Positions 1 to 9,541 are shown, counted from the first letter of the stretch. The stretch is DNA of 64,000 nucleotides from Rubrivivax sp. (GCA_019635285.1 JAHBZS010000007.1:87954-151953), one strand, 5' to 3'. Made by a program: numbers and translations. The notes: generated by a model not told the origin, from the sequence alone.

Positions 1-15
1 CGATAATGCGCGCCC

Positions 16-3000
16 ATGTCCGAACCGGCTTCGATCTGGCACGACGCCCCGTGCGCGGCGCTGGCGTGGGAGCGCGACGGCGCGTGGACACGCTGGCGGC
101 TGAACCGTGCCGCCATCGATTGGTCGCTGGAACGGCAGCTGCAGGAAGCCGACTGGCAGGCGCTGGTCGATGCGGTGGCCGGCCAGGGCCCGCCACCCGA
201 CGAAGGCCGTGCGCAGGTCGGCGGCCTGGCGCTGGGCTATCGCAGCGTCGGTCTGGCCGGAGGCGGTCTGCTCTGGCTGGTGCCGGATGCGCCGGCGCCC
301 GACGTGCGCCAGGACGAAGAACGCACGGCGGTGGAGAAGCTGGCGCTGCTGCAGGGCTTCGATCGCATCGGATTTGTGGTGCGCGACGCGCGCACCGGGG
401 CCGGCTGGTGGGACCGGCCCATGTACCGCATCCTCGGCTTCGAGCCGGCGCTGCGGCCGCCGAGCTTCGAGCAGGCGCTGCAGCATGTGCATCCGGACGA
501 CCGCGAGGCGCTGCGGCGCTACCAGCGCGAGTCGATGCAGCAGGCGGGCCGCTACGAGACACGCTACCGGCTGCAGCTGCCCGACGGCCGGCAGCGCGAC
601 CTGCAGGCGCTGGCCGAGGTGCGCAACGGCGCCGATGGCCGGCCGGCGATGCTCTTCGGCGTGGTCATCGACGACACCGAGAGCGCCGGGCGCGTGCGCG
701 CGCAGCAGCAGGTCAATGCGCAGCTGATGCGGGCCCTCGATCTGGCCAAGGTGCTGGTGTGGCGCATCGACCTGCGACAGGGGCGCTTCCACTTCAACGA
801 CGTGGGCCGGGATTTCATCGGCACTGCCGCGGACAGCGTGCGGCTGGAAGACATGCGCGCGCGCGTCCATCCCGAGGACCTGCCGCTGGCGGAACACGCC
901 ATCGCGCAGGCCCTGTCCGGCACCGGCGTGGTCGATTCGGAAACGCGCGTGCGCAGCGACACCGGCGGCTACCGCCACCTGCTGACGCGCCGCGCTGCCG
1001 AGCGCGACGCGCAGGGCCGCGTCGTGGCCCTGACCGGCGTCTCCCTGGACCAGACCGACCGCATCGTCGAACGCGAGCGTGCGCAGACGCTGATGCGGCG
1101 CATCCACCTGATTGCCGATGCGGCCGGCGTCGGCATCTGGAGCATCGAGAACGTGGGCGGGGGCGACACCGAGCGCGTGGTGTGGAACGAGCAGATGTTC
1201 CGCATCTACGGCCTGCCCATGGGGCAACCGGCACCGCCGGTGCAGGAGTGGATGGGCGCGCGGGTGCACGCGGAGGACCGTGGCCGCGTGGCCGACGAGC
1301 GGCGCCGTGCCCGCGCCGGCGGCCACAGCAGCTTCGAGACCAGCTTCCGCGTCGTGCGGCCCGACGGCACGCTGCGCTGGGTGGTGTGCCGCAGCCACAG
1401 CGACGAGCACGAGGGCGGCGCGCTGCTGCACGGCATCCACCTCGACGTGACGCAGCAGCACACCCTGGGCCAGGCCCTGCAACTGCAGGAGCAGCGGCTG
1501 CGACTGGCCACGCAGGTGGCCGGACTCGGCATCTGGGAGCGCGACATCGCCACCGGCGCGGTGGCGTGGGAAGAGCAGATGTACCGGCTGCGCGGCCTGA
1601 CGCCGGACGACCCCCGCGCGGCGCACGAGATCGACGAGCACATCGTGCCGGCCGAGGCGCTGGCCGAGCGCGGCCGGCGCATCCAGCGCCACCTGGAGGA
1701 CCTCGAGCCGTATGCCTTCGAGTTCGAGGTGCGCTGGCCGGACGGCTCGGTGCGCTGGCTGGCCAGCACCGGCTGCGCGGTGCGCGACGAGCAGGGCCAG
1801 GCCTGCCGCATGATCGGGCTGAACTGGGACGTGACGCAGCGCCGCCTGGCCGAGGCGGCGCTGCGCGACGTGGAGGCGGCCGAGCGCGCCAGCCGGGCCA
1901 AGTCGGAATTCCTGGCGCGCATGAGCCACGAGCTGCGCACGCCGCTGAACGCCATGCTCGGCTTTGCGCAACTGCTGGAACACGACGTGGCGGACCGCCT
2001 GGAGGCGCCGCAGGTCGAGCGGCTGGCGCGCATCCGCTCGGCGGGCACGCACCTGCTGGCGCTGATCGACGAGGTGCTGGACCTGAGCGCGGTGGAGGCC
2101 GGCGCGCTGCCGGTGGCGCTGCAGCCGGTCGACCTGGACCGCGTGCTCGACGAGGTGCGCCAATGGGTGTTGCCGATGGCCGAGGAGTGCGGGGTGTCCC
2201 TGCGCGCCGCGGACGGCGACGCGCGCGTGCTGGCCGACGAACGCCGGCTGCGCCAGGTGCTGGCCAACCTGCTGACCAATGCCATCAAGTACAACCGCCG
2301 CGGCGGGCGCGTGACGACGGCGTCGCGGCGCCTGCTGCTCGACGGTGTGCCGGGCTGGGAGCTCAGCGTGCGCGATACCGGGCGCGGCCTCAGCGCCGAA
2401 CAGCAGGCGCACCTGTACGAACCCTTCAACCGGCTCGGCGCCGAGCGCGAGGGCATCGAAGGCCGCGGCATCGGGCTGATGACCGTGCACCACCTGGTGC
2501 GCCTGATGGGCGGGCGGTTGCAGGTCCGCAGCCGCAGCGGCGAAGGCAGCGACTTCCTGGTCTGGCTGCCGGCGGCGCCGCCGGCCGAGCCCGCCCCCGC
2601 GCCGTCCGCCGAGCCGGCGCCGCACGCCGCCGCGCAGGCGGCGCCGCTGTCGATGCTCTACATCGAGGACAACGCCGTCAACGTGATGCTGGTGCAGGAG
2701 ATGGTGCGGCTGCGCCCGAACGTCACGCTGCACATCGCCACCGACGGCCGCAGCGGCGTGGACGCGGTGCTGGCCCGCCGGCCGCGCCTGGTGCTGGTGG
2801 ACATGCAGCTGCCCGACATGGATGGCCACGAGGTCTTGCGCCGGCTGCGTGCGCAAGGCTGCGACTCGCGCCTGGTGGCGCTGTCGGCCAACGCCATGCC
2901 CGAAGCCGTGGCCCGTGCGCGGGCCTCGGGTTTCGACGACTACTGGACCAAGCCGATCGACATCGGCGGCTTTCTGGCGGGCCTGGACCGGATATCGGCC

Positions 3001-3054
3001 GAGGCCGTCCGGCCGAAGGCTCGCCCCCCTTCTTCACACTCCATAAAGGACTGA
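16..3054 (+). CDS. PAS-domain hybrid sensor histidine kinase with receiver domain
   Basis: Predicted soluble hybrid two-component kinase of 1012 residues. Four PAS-like segments lie at about residues 105-225, 235-350, 360-480 and 490-610; each ends in a PAC-type stretch (for example GLNWDVTQ). A HisKA domain follows with the phospho-accepting His638 in the H-box SHELRTP. The HATPase domain has an N-box (LLTNAIKYN) and G-boxes DTGRGL and GRGIGL. An Ala/Pro-rich linker leads to a C-terminal receiver with IEDN, phospho-acceptor Asp929 in LVDMQ and Lys979 in TKPI. I see no transmembrane segment, so sensing is probably cytoplasmic through the PAS domains. The ATG at 16 gives the PAS-bearing frame; another long frame across the same DNA is Arg/Ala-rich and is a shadow. 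No output regulator lies next to it, and only 15 bases precede it in the window. Confidence 0.93.
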   Translation: MSEPASIWHDAPCAALAWERDGAWTRWRLNRAAIDWSLERQLQEADWQALVDAVAGQGPPPDEGRAQVGGLALGYRSVGLAGGGLLWLVPDAPAPDVRQDEERTAVEKLALLQGFDRIGFVVRDARTGAGWWDRPMYRILGFEPALRPPSFEQALQHVHPDDREALRRYQRESMQQAGRYETRYRLQLPDGRQRDLQALAEVRNGADGRPAMLFGVVIDDTESAGRVRAQQQVNAQLMRALDLAKVLVWRIDLRQGRFHFNDVGRDFIGTAADSVRLEDMRARVHPEDLPLAEHAIAQALSGTGVVDSETRVRSDTGGYRHLLTRRAAERDAQGRVVALTGVSLDQTDRIVERERAQTLMRRIHLIADAAGVGIWSIENVGGGDTERVVWNEQMFRIYGLPMGQPAPPVQEWMGARVHAEDRGRVADERRRARAGGHSSFETSFRVVRPDGTLRWVVCRSHSDEHEGGALLHGIHLDVTQQHTLGQALQLQEQRLRLATQVAGLGIWERDIATGAVAWEEQMYRLRGLTPDDPRAAHEIDEHIVPAEALAERGRRIQRHLEDLEPYAFEFEVRWPDGSVRWLASTGCAVRDEQGQACRMIGLNWDVTQRRLAEAALRDVEAAERASRAKSEFLARMSHELRTPLNAMLGFAQLLEHDVADRLEAPQVERLARIRSAGTHLLALIDEVLDLSAVEAGALPVALQPVDLDRVLDEVRQWVLPMAEECGVSLRAADGDARVLADERRLRQVLANLLTNAIKYNRRGGRVTTASRRLLLDGVPGWELSVRDTGRGLSAEQQAHLYEPFNRLGAEREGIEGRGIGLMTVHHLVRLMGGRLQVRSRSGEGSDFLVWLPAAPPAEPAPAPSAEPAPHAAAQAAPLSMLYIEDNAVNVMLVQEMVRLRPNVTLHIATDGRSGVDAVLARRPRLVLVDMQLPDMDGHEVLRRLRAQGCDSRLVALSANAMPEAVARARASGFDDYWTKPIDIGGFLAGLDRISAEAVRPKARPPSSHSIKD

Positions 3055-3058
3055 TGTC

Positions 3059-3859
3059 ATGGACGACCGCATCCGCATAACCCTGGAACAAGGCGTGGCC
3101 GACGTGCGCCTGGTGCGCGCCGACAAGATGAACGCGCTCGACGACGAGATGTTCGAGGCGCTGCGCCAGGCCGGCGAGCGCCTGAAGCACACGCCCGGCG
3201 TGCGCGCCGTGCTGCTGTCGGGCGAAGGTCGTGCCTTCTGCGCCGGGCTGGACACCGCCAACTTCGGCCGCATGGCCTCGGGCCAGCGCGGCGGCGAGCG
3301 GCTGCTGCAGGGCGAGCGCACGGCGGGCGGGGCCAACCCGCCGCAGCACACGGTGATGGTCTGGCGCGAGCTGCCGGTGCCGGTGATCGCCGCGGTGCAC
3401 GGTGTGGCCTACGGCGGCGGCTTCCAGCTGATGCTGGCCGCGGACCTGCGCTTCGTCGCGCCGGACACGCGGCTGTCGATCATGGAGATCAACTGGGGGC
3501 TGGTGCCGGACATGGGCGGCATGGCGCTGCTGCGCGGCCTGGTGCGCGACGACATCGCCCGCGAGCTGACCTACACCGGGCGCGTCTTCGACGGCCGCGA
3601 GGCCGCCCAGCTGGGCCTGGCCACGCGCGTTAGCGCCGACCCGTATGCCGACGCGCTGGCGCTGGCGCGCGAGATCGCCGCGCGTCCGCCGAAGGCCATG
3701 CGCGCCGCCAAGCGCCTGCTCGAGCTGGTGCAGCATGCCGACACCCAGACCATCCTGCTCGCCGAAAGCCGCGAGCAGGCGGCATTGATCGGCGCGCCCG
3801 AACAGGTGGAAGCGGTGACCGCCCGCTTGCAGAAGCGGCCGGCGGTGTTCGTCGACTGA
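3059..3859 (+). CDS. Enoyl-CoA hydratase/isomerase family protein (crotonase)
   Basis: Crotonase-fold protein of 266 residues, normal family length. The oxyanion-hole segments are visible as FCAGLD and GVAYGGG. The family acts on acyl-CoA thioesters (hydration, isomerisation, hydrolysis). At the position of the first catalytic Glu of enoyl-CoA hydratase (GGGxE) this protein has Gln (GGGFQL), while the second acidic position is kept (IMEINWG). It may therefore be an isomerase-like or otherwise specialised crotonase rather than a classical hydratase; that is inference. It starts 4 bases after the histidine kinase stop and converges on a second crotonase gene on the other strand. Confidence 0.9.
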   Translation: MDDRIRITLEQGVADVRLVRADKMNALDDEMFEALRQAGERLKHTPGVRAVLLSGEGRAFCAGLDTANFGRMASGQRGGERLLQGERTAGGANPPQHTVMVWRELPVPVIAAVHGVAYGGGFQLMLAADLRFVAPDTRLSIMEINWGLVPDMGGMALLRGLVRDDIARELTYTGRVFDGREAAQLGLATRVSADPYADALALAREIAARPPKAMRAAKRLLELVQHADTQTILLAESREQAALIGAPEQVEAVTARLQKRPAVFVD

Positions 3860-3867
3860 GCCTTTCT

Positions 3868-4662
3868 TCAGGCCGCGTAGTTCGGCCGGCGTTTGTCCAG
3901 GAAGGCTTGCATGCCTTCGGCCAGGTCGCCGTTGGCCACGGTGAGCACCTGGTTGCGGTCTTCCATGGCCACCACGCTGGGCAGGTCGTTGCCGTCCACC
4001 GCGGCCCAGAAGCATTCCTTGGTCAGGCGCAGGCCCAGCGGCGCAGTGGCCAGCATGTCGTCGGCGAGCGCCTGGCCGGCGGCTTCCAGGCGCTCCAGCG
4101 GCACCACGTCGGAGACCAGCCCCACGCGCAGCGCGCGTTCGGCGTCGATGAAGCGCCCGGTGTAGAGCAGCTCGGCCGCGACCGAGGTGCCCACCAGCCG
4201 CGGCAGGTGGTAGCTGGCGCCCATCTCGCAGCCCGACAGGCCGATCTTGATGAAGGCGCAGTTCATCTTCGTGCCCTCGGCGGCGATGCGCACGTCGCAG
4301 CCCAGCGCGATGGAGAAGCCGCCGCCGGCGGCATGGCCGTGCAGCAGGCCGATGATCGGCTGCGGGCAGCGGCGCATGCGCATCACCAGGCCGCTGAACT
4401 CGCGCTGGTTGCGCAGCATCGCGTCGGCGTCGGTGCCGATGGTGGCGCCGCTGCTGGCCTTGATGTCCAGCCCGGCGCAGAACATGCGGCCCGCGCCGCG
4501 CAGCACCACCACGCGCACCGCGTAGTCGCGCTCCAGGCCGGCGAAGTAGTCGTTCAGTTCGCGCAGCAGCCGCGGGTTCAGGGTGTTCAGCTGCGCGGGC
4601 CGGTTCAGCGTGACCCAGTCCGCCGCACCGCGCTTGTCGATGATCAGATGTTCGTAGGGCAT
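3868..4662 (-). CDS. Enoyl-CoA hydratase/isomerase family protein (crotonase)
   Basis: Second crotonase, 264 residues, with oxyanion-hole motifs FCAGLDI and GHAAGGG. Both catalytic Glu positions of enoyl-CoA hydratase look substituted (GGGFSI instead of GGGxE; IKIGLSG where a Glu is usual). Hydratase activity is doubtful, and another CoA-ester reaction is more likely. It converges on the preceding crotonase gene with 8 bases between stop codons. The two share the fold but differ clearly in sequence, so they do not look like a recent duplication. The ATG at 4662 gives a normal-length N-terminus beginning MPYEHL. Specific substrate unknown. Confidence 0.9.
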   Translation of the reverse strand: MPYEHLIIDKRGAADWVTLNRPAQLNTLNPRLLRELNDYFAGLERDYAVRVVVLRGAGRMFCAGLDIKASSGATIGTDADAMLRNQREFSGLVMRMRRCPQPIIGLLHGHAAGGGFSIALGCDVRIAAEGTKMNCAFIKIGLSGCEMGASYHLPRLVGTSVAAELLYTGRFIDAERALRVGLVSDVVPLERLEAAGQALADDMLATAPLGLRLTKECFWAAVDGNDLPSVVAMEDRNQVLTVANGDLAEGMQAFLDKRRPNYAA

Positions 4663-4744
4663 GGCTTTGCTCGTCGTGGCCGAAGCCGCAAGTTAGCAGA
4701 ACGGGCCGGCGAGGCCGGGCCGCAGCGGGGCGGTAGCATGCGGC

Positions 4745-5998
4745 ATGCAATGGCCCTTCATGCGCTGGCTGCCCGAATGGCGCATGCCGGGCACCGTGCG
4801 TGCCGACCTGCTGGCCGGGCTGACTGGCGCGGTGGTCGTGCTGCCGCAGGGCGTGGCCTTCGCCACGCTGGCCGGCCTGCCGCCGCAGTACGGCCTGTAT
4901 GCGGCGATGGCACCGTGCATCGTGGCAGCGTTGTTCGGTTCGAGCCGGCTGATGGTCACCGGCCCGGCGAACGCCATCTCGCTGACGACGATGGCCGTGA
5001 TCGCGCCGCTGGCCGCCGCCGGGTCGCCACAGTACGTCGGTCTGGTGCTGACGCTGAGCTTTCTGGTCGGCCTGATGCAGGTGCTGCTGGGCCTGGCGCG
5101 CGTGGGCGACCTGGTGGAGCGCGTGCCGCACTCGGTGGTGGTGGGCTTCACCGGCGGGGCGGCGGTGCTGATCATCATCAACCAGCTGCCCGCGGCGCTG
5201 GGCATCGCGCTGCCGCGCGCGCCATCGGCCTGGCACCAGCTGCAGGCGCTGGCGCCGCACCTGGGGCAGCTGCAGCTGCCGGCGCTGCTGGCCTCGGCGC
5301 TGACGGTGGCCACGGCGCTGCTGGCGCGGCCGCTGAACCGCTGGGTGCCGGCGATGCTGGTGGCGCTGCTGGTGGGCGCGCTGAGCGCCAAGCTGGTGGC
5401 CTGGCTGGCGCCCGCGTGGCCGCGCTTGAGCACCGTGCAGGCGCTGCCCGGGCCGCTGCCGCCGCTTTCCTGGCCCGACCTGTCGGTGGACACGGTACGC
5501 AGCCTGTTCGGCGCGACGCTGGTGATGACGTTGCTGGCGCTGACCGAAGCCACGGCCATCGCCAAGGCGGTGGCGCGGCAGTACCACGACACGCTGGACG
5601 GCAACCGCGAGTTCATCGGGCAGGGGCTCGCCAACCTCGTCGGGTCGTTCCTGTCGTCGATGCCCGCCAGCGGCTCGTTCAACCGTTCGGCGGTGAATAC
5701 CGAGGCGGGCGCCCGCACGCCGCTGGCCGCCATCAGCGCCGCGCTGTTCCTGGTGATCATCCTGGGCGGCGTGTCGCCCCTGGCCACGCACCTGCCGCTG
5801 GCGGTGGTAGCCGGGCTGCTGTTCGTCGTCGCCCGCGGCCTGTTCGACCTGCCGGAGATGCGCCGGCTGTGGCGCGACGAGCCGCTGGAGCGCGTGCCGC
5901 TGCTCGTCACCCTGGCCGGCACGCTTGCGCTGTCGCTGGAGTGGGCGATCCTGCTGGGCATCACCAGCGCCTTGCTGGTCAGGCGGGCGGCGCGGTAG
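4745..5998 (+). CDS. SulP-family anion transporter lacking a STAS domain
   Basis: Integral membrane protein of 417 residues with many hydrophobic helices, matching the SulP (SLC26-like) anion transporter core: GLTGAVVVLPQGVAFATLAG near the N-terminus and LPPQYGLYAAM, with a conserved FSxxPASGSFNRSAVN-like segment near residue 310. Family members are usually 500-600 residues with a cytoplasmic C-terminal STAS domain. This protein stops soon after the last membrane helix, so the STAS domain is absent and no separate STAS gene is adjacent. Substrate could be sulfate, bicarbonate or another anion. A signalling gene starts 13 bases downstream on the same strand and may be co-transcribed. Confidence 0.9.
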   Translation: MQWPFMRWLPEWRMPGTVRADLLAGLTGAVVVLPQGVAFATLAGLPPQYGLYAAMAPCIVAALFGSSRLMVTGPANAISLTTMAVIAPLAAAGSPQYVGLVLTLSFLVGLMQVLLGLARVGDLVERVPHSVVVGFTGGAAVLIIINQLPAALGIALPRAPSAWHQLQALAPHLGQLQLPALLASALTVATALLARPLNRWVPAMLVALLVGALSAKLVAWLAPAWPRLSTVQALPGPLPPLSWPDLSVDTVRSLFGATLVMTLLALTEATAIAKAVARQYHDTLDGNREFIGQGLANLVGSFLSSMPASGSFNRSAVNTEAGARTPLAAISAALFLVIILGGVSPLATHLPLAVVAGLLFVVARGLFDLPEMRRLWRDEPLERVPLLVTLAGTLALSLEWAILLGITSALLVRRAAR

Positions 5999-6011
5999 AT
6001 TGCGCGGGCCG

Positions 6012-8921
6012 ATGAGCCAGCGCCTTGCCCTCCTGCTGACGGACGTCGTCGACAGCACCCAGCTCGCCGAGCGCCTGGGCGATGCCGCCGCGGCCGAGCT
6101 GAACGCTGCGCACGACCGCATGGCGCGCGACCTGCTGCGCAGCTGGCGCGGCCGCGAGATCGACAAGACCGACGGCATGCTGATGCTCTTCGACAGCGCC
6201 GCCGATGCGCTGGGCTATGCGGTGGCCTACCACGCGGCGCTGGCCGCGCTGCCGGTGCCGCTGCAGGCACGCGCCGGCTTGCATGTGGGCTCGGTGATGC
6301 TGCGCCACAACCCCCCGGAAGACGTGGCGCGCGGCGCCAAGCCGGTGGAAGTCGAAGGCATCGCCAAGCCCGTGGCGGCGCGGGTCATGTCGCTGGCGCT
6401 GGGTGGGCAGACGCTGCTCACCGCCGAGGCGCGGGATGCCCTGGGATCGACCGGGCTGCGTCTGCAGTCGCACGGCTTCTGGCGCATCAAGGGCGTGGCC
6501 GAGCCGCTGGAACTGTTCGAGGCCGGTGGGGCGCTGGCACCGTTCACGCCGCCGCCCGATTCGGCCAAGTCCTACCGTGTGGTTCGGCGCGAAGGCCTCT
6601 GGCTGCCGCTGCGCGAAGTGGCCAACAACCTGCCGGCGGAGCGTGACAGCTTCGTGGGCCGGCAGGACGTACTCGTCGACCTGGCTCGGCGCTTCGAAGC
6701 TGGGACGCGCCTGGTGTCGGTGCTGGGCATCGGCGGGACCGGAAAGACGCGCCTGGCGCTGCGCTTCGCACACACCTGGCTGGGTGATTTTCCTGGGGGT
6801 GCCTGGTTCTGTGATCTGTCGCATGCGCTGTCGCTGGATGGACTGCTGCATGCCGTCGCGCAGGGGCTCGACGTGCCGCTGGGCGAGGACGACCCGGTCG
6901 TGCAACTCGGGCGGGCGATCGCTGGCCGCGGGCGTTGCCTGGTCATTCTGGACAACTTCGAGCAGATCACGCGCTACGCCGCGTCGACGCTCGGGCGTTG
7001 GCTGGCTGGCAGCACCGACGCCAGTTTTCTGGCCACCACTCGCGAAGTGCTTGGCCTGCCCGGCGAGCAGGTGCTGGCGCTGCCGCCGCTGCAGATCGGC
7101 GATGCCGTCGACCTGTTCGTCAAGCGGGCGACTTCGGCGCACCTGAGCTTTGCAGCCGACGCGAACGAACGTCCCCTGATTGAGCAACTTGCCGGTCTGC
7201 TCGACGGCCTGCCGCTGGCCATCGAACTGGCGGCCGCGCGCACGCGCGTGCTTTCGGTGACTGCGCTGCTGGCACGCATGGATCAGCGCTTCAAGCTGTT
7301 GGCCGCTGCCGGTGGGCGGCAGGACCGCCAGGCCACCTTGCAGGCGACGTTCGACTGGTCGTGGGATCTGCTGGGCGACGTCGAGAAGTCCGCGCTGGCG
7401 CAGCTGTCGGTCTTCGAGGGTGGCTTCACGTTGCAATCGGCGGACGCCGTGCTCGACCTCTCGGCCTGCTCGAAGGTGCCGTGGCTCGTGGATGTGCTGC
7501 AGTCCTTGGTGGACAAGTCCTTCGTGCGCATCGTGGCCACGGACCGATTTGACCTGCTGGCCAGTGTGAAAGCCTACGCCGGGGCGCACTTGTCGACCGA
7601 GGGGCGCTTCCCTGGCAGCGGCCCTGTCGCACTGCGCCACGTGCAGGCCCGGCATGGCGCGTGGTTCGCCGCGCTGGGGCCACAGCGTGCGGTCGAGGCG
7701 GGCTGCGCCGATCTACCCAATGTCATTGCGGCCTGCCGCTGGGCCATCCGCGAGAAGCAGGGGCAGAGCGCGGTCGGCGCGCTGCAGGGCGCTTGGGCGG
7801 CGTTGAGTCGTCATGGCCCCTTCAGCAGCGGTGCGGAACTCGCGGCGGCCGTGTGCCAGCTGCCGGGTCTGGATGAGGTTGCCGCGGCGCGCGCGCACGC
7901 CGTCCGGGCCAGCGCGCTGGAGTTTCTGGGACACACCGCGCAGGCGCGTCGGCACTGCGAAACCGCGCTCATCAGCGCGCGGGCCGGGGGTGACCTGGCA
8001 TGCCAAGCCGATCTGCTGGTCCAACTGGCTGACCTGGATGGCAGCGACAGTCGCATGGCCCCCGCCCGAGACGGGCTGAGCAAGGCGCTGGATCTGGCGC
8101 GGCAAATCGGGCATGGGGCCACGGAGTGTGCAGCCCTGAACGGTCTGGCCAACGTCGCCATCGACCAGGGGCGCATCGACGAGGCGCGTGCGTCCTACGA
8201 AGCCGGGCTCGACAGAGCCCGCGAGATCGAGGATCGAGCCTGGCAATGTTCGTTGCTCGGCAATCTCGGCATGCTGCACGCCAACGTCGGACGCATGGAC
8301 GAGGCGCGCCGCTGTCTCGAACAAGCGCTCGAACTGGCGCGTGCGCTGGCCGACCGACGCCGTGAAGGCACGCTGCTGTGCAACCTGGGCATGCTCCATC
8401 TGGTGCAGCGTCACCTTGACGAGGCCATCGACGTGTCGGAGCAGGCTTTGCGTGTCGCGCGGGAACTCGGTCACCGCCGCGTGCTGGGCATCGTGTACTG
8501 CAACCTGGGCCTGGCCGAGGAAGAGCGCGGACGCGCGGCGGAGGCGCTGGCGTACTTCGATGCCGGCCTGAAGGTGATGCGCGAGTTGGGCGACCGTCGT
8601 CACGAAGGGCAGTTTCTCGGCTATATGGGCCGCACGCGGGCGCGCCAGCGAGACTATGTCCTGGCGCGCGAGTGTTTTGCCACCGCGCATGTGCTGCTCA
8701 GCGAAGTCTCCGATGCGCTGAGCCTGGGCATCCTGCTTTGCGACCTGGCGACCTGCGAGTGGCACGCGGGGGATCCGGCGGCCGCTCGCCAGGCACTGGA
8801 CAAGGCCCGTTCGATGGGCCTCTCTACCGGCGCGGGTCCCGGTTCCGAATTCGGTCAGGCTCTGGCCAGGGCGCAAGCGCTGCTCGGTCTGGCCCCGGCA
8901 GACGAGCGCCCGGCTACTTGA
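6012..8921 (+). CDS. Class III cyclase-like / NTPase / TPR signalling protein
   Basis: Protein of 969 residues. The N-terminus resembles a class III adenylate/guanylate cyclase domain (about 1-150): LLLTDVVDST with Asp11 and KTDG with Asp54 at the two metal positions. The transition-state Asn position is Pro120, although Arg124 remains, so catalysis is uncertain. A STAND/NB-ARC-type NTPase follows, with Walker A GIGGTGKT starting near residue 239, a VILDNFEQ Walker B and a GLPLAIELAAAR motif. The C-terminal part (about 600-960) is built of TPR-like repeats (LCNLGMLH, YCNLGLAEE). I chose the ATG at 6012 because the cyclase domain begins there; the frame is open further upstream inside the SulP gene. 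No DNA-binding domain is evident. The 3' end overlaps the convergent lipoprotein gene by 8 bases. Confidence 0.87.
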   Translation: MSQRLALLLTDVVDSTQLAERLGDAAAAELNAAHDRMARDLLRSWRGREIDKTDGMLMLFDSAADALGYAVAYHAALAALPVPLQARAGLHVGSVMLRHNPPEDVARGAKPVEVEGIAKPVAARVMSLALGGQTLLTAEARDALGSTGLRLQSHGFWRIKGVAEPLELFEAGGALAPFTPPPDSAKSYRVVRREGLWLPLREVANNLPAERDSFVGRQDVLVDLARRFEAGTRLVSVLGIGGTGKTRLALRFAHTWLGDFPGGAWFCDLSHALSLDGLLHAVAQGLDVPLGEDDPVVQLGRAIAGRGRCLVILDNFEQITRYAASTLGRWLAGSTDASFLATTREVLGLPGEQVLALPPLQIGDAVDLFVKRATSAHLSFAADANERPLIEQLAGLLDGLPLAIELAAARTRVLSVTALLARMDQRFKLLAAAGGRQDRQATLQATFDWSWDLLGDVEKSALAQLSVFEGGFTLQSADAVLDLSACSKVPWLVDVLQSLVDKSFVRIVATDRFDLLASVKAYAGAHLSTEGRFPGSGPVALRHVQARHGAWFAALGPQRAVEAGCADLPNVIAACRWAIREKQGQSAVGALQGAWAALSRHGPFSSGAELAAAVCQLPGLDEVAAARAHAVRASALEFLGHTAQARRHCETALISARAGGDLACQADLLVQLADLDGSDSRMAPARDGLSKALDLARQIGHGATECAALNGLANVAIDQGRIDEARASYEAGLDRAREIEDRAWQCSLLGNLGMLHANVGRMDEARRCLEQALELARALADRRREGTLLCNLGMLHLVQRHLDEAIDVSEQALRVARELGHRRVLGIVYCNLGLAEEERGRAAEALAYFDAGLKVMRELGDRRHEGQFLGYMGRTRARQRDYVLARECFATAHVLLSEVSDALSLGILLCDLATCEWHAGDPAAARQALDKARSMGLSTGAGPGSEFGQALARAQALLGLAPADERPAT

Positions 8922-9375
8922 GCTTGGCCCACGGGTCGAGCTTGATCGGCGCGCTGCCGTCCTTCGGAACCAGCTTGATGTCGTACTTGAAGCAGGCATC
9001 CGCGGTATGCGGGCCGGTCTTGTTGCACTGGAATCCCTGCCCGAAGTCACGGGAGCGGCAGTTCTTGAAGACCGCGTCCGGATCGGGCTGGCTGCGGCAG
9101 CCCATCTCGGGCGGCGGCGGCGGCGGATGGCGATCGAACTGGATGCCGTCCTCCGGGAACTCATACTCGTCCGGATTGCTGCCGAAGACCCACCGTATGG
9201 CGCCGTTCTTCTCGTAAAGCGTCGCGTAGCCTTCGGGTAGCGAGATGAGGCGATGCTCGACGTTGACGGTGACGTAACGCGGATCCCTCGCCTGCGCTCC
9301 AAAGTCGCGGTCGATGGGCGCGCATCCCGCCAGCATCAGCAGAACCAGGGACGTTGCCGAAGTTGCTCTGTTCAT
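8914..9375 (-). CDS. Hypothetical lipoprotein
   Basis: Predicted exported lipoprotein of 153 residues. The N-terminus has a short positively charged stretch, a hydrophobic core and a lipobox LAGC, giving a lipidated Cys near residue 18. The mature part has a PPPPPP run near the middle and several Cys residues (GCRSQP, KNCRSR, FQCNK, DACFKY) that could form disulfides in the periplasm. I chose the ATG at 9375 because a GAGGAG ribosome binding site precedes it and the signal peptide starts there; the frame stays open upstream without signal features. No family recognised. It overlaps the convergent cyclase-like gene by 8 bases. Confidence 0.75.
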   Translation of the reverse strand: MNRATSATSLVLLMLAGCAPIDRDFGAQARDPRYVTVNVEHRLISLPEGYATLYEKNGAIRWVFGSNPDEYEFPEDGIQFDRHPPPPPPEMGCRSQPDPDAVFKNCRSRDFGQGFQCNKTGPHTADACFKYDIKLVPKDGSAPIKLDPWAKLK

Positions 9376-9541
9376 CCGCTGCTCCTCGTTGGTGACGCCG
9401 TCATGCATGGCGGCGCGACATCTTGGGCCAAGAGGCTGAGCGTGAAAACCCCCTGCAGCAGCGGCTGAAATGCCGGATCCACAACGTAGGGGAGTCACGC
9501 GCACGCTGAGTGCCGCTGCAGATGCAGATAAAGTCTGCACC

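Noticed and set aside
6-3080. 1024-residue open frame overlapping the histidine kinase
   Set aside because: Arg/Ala/Gly-rich without domains; the frame from 16 has complete PAS, kinase and receiver motifs.
2723-6178. 1151-residue minus-strand frame
   Set aside because: It crosses four unrelated genes and has shadow composition (Arg/Gln/His).
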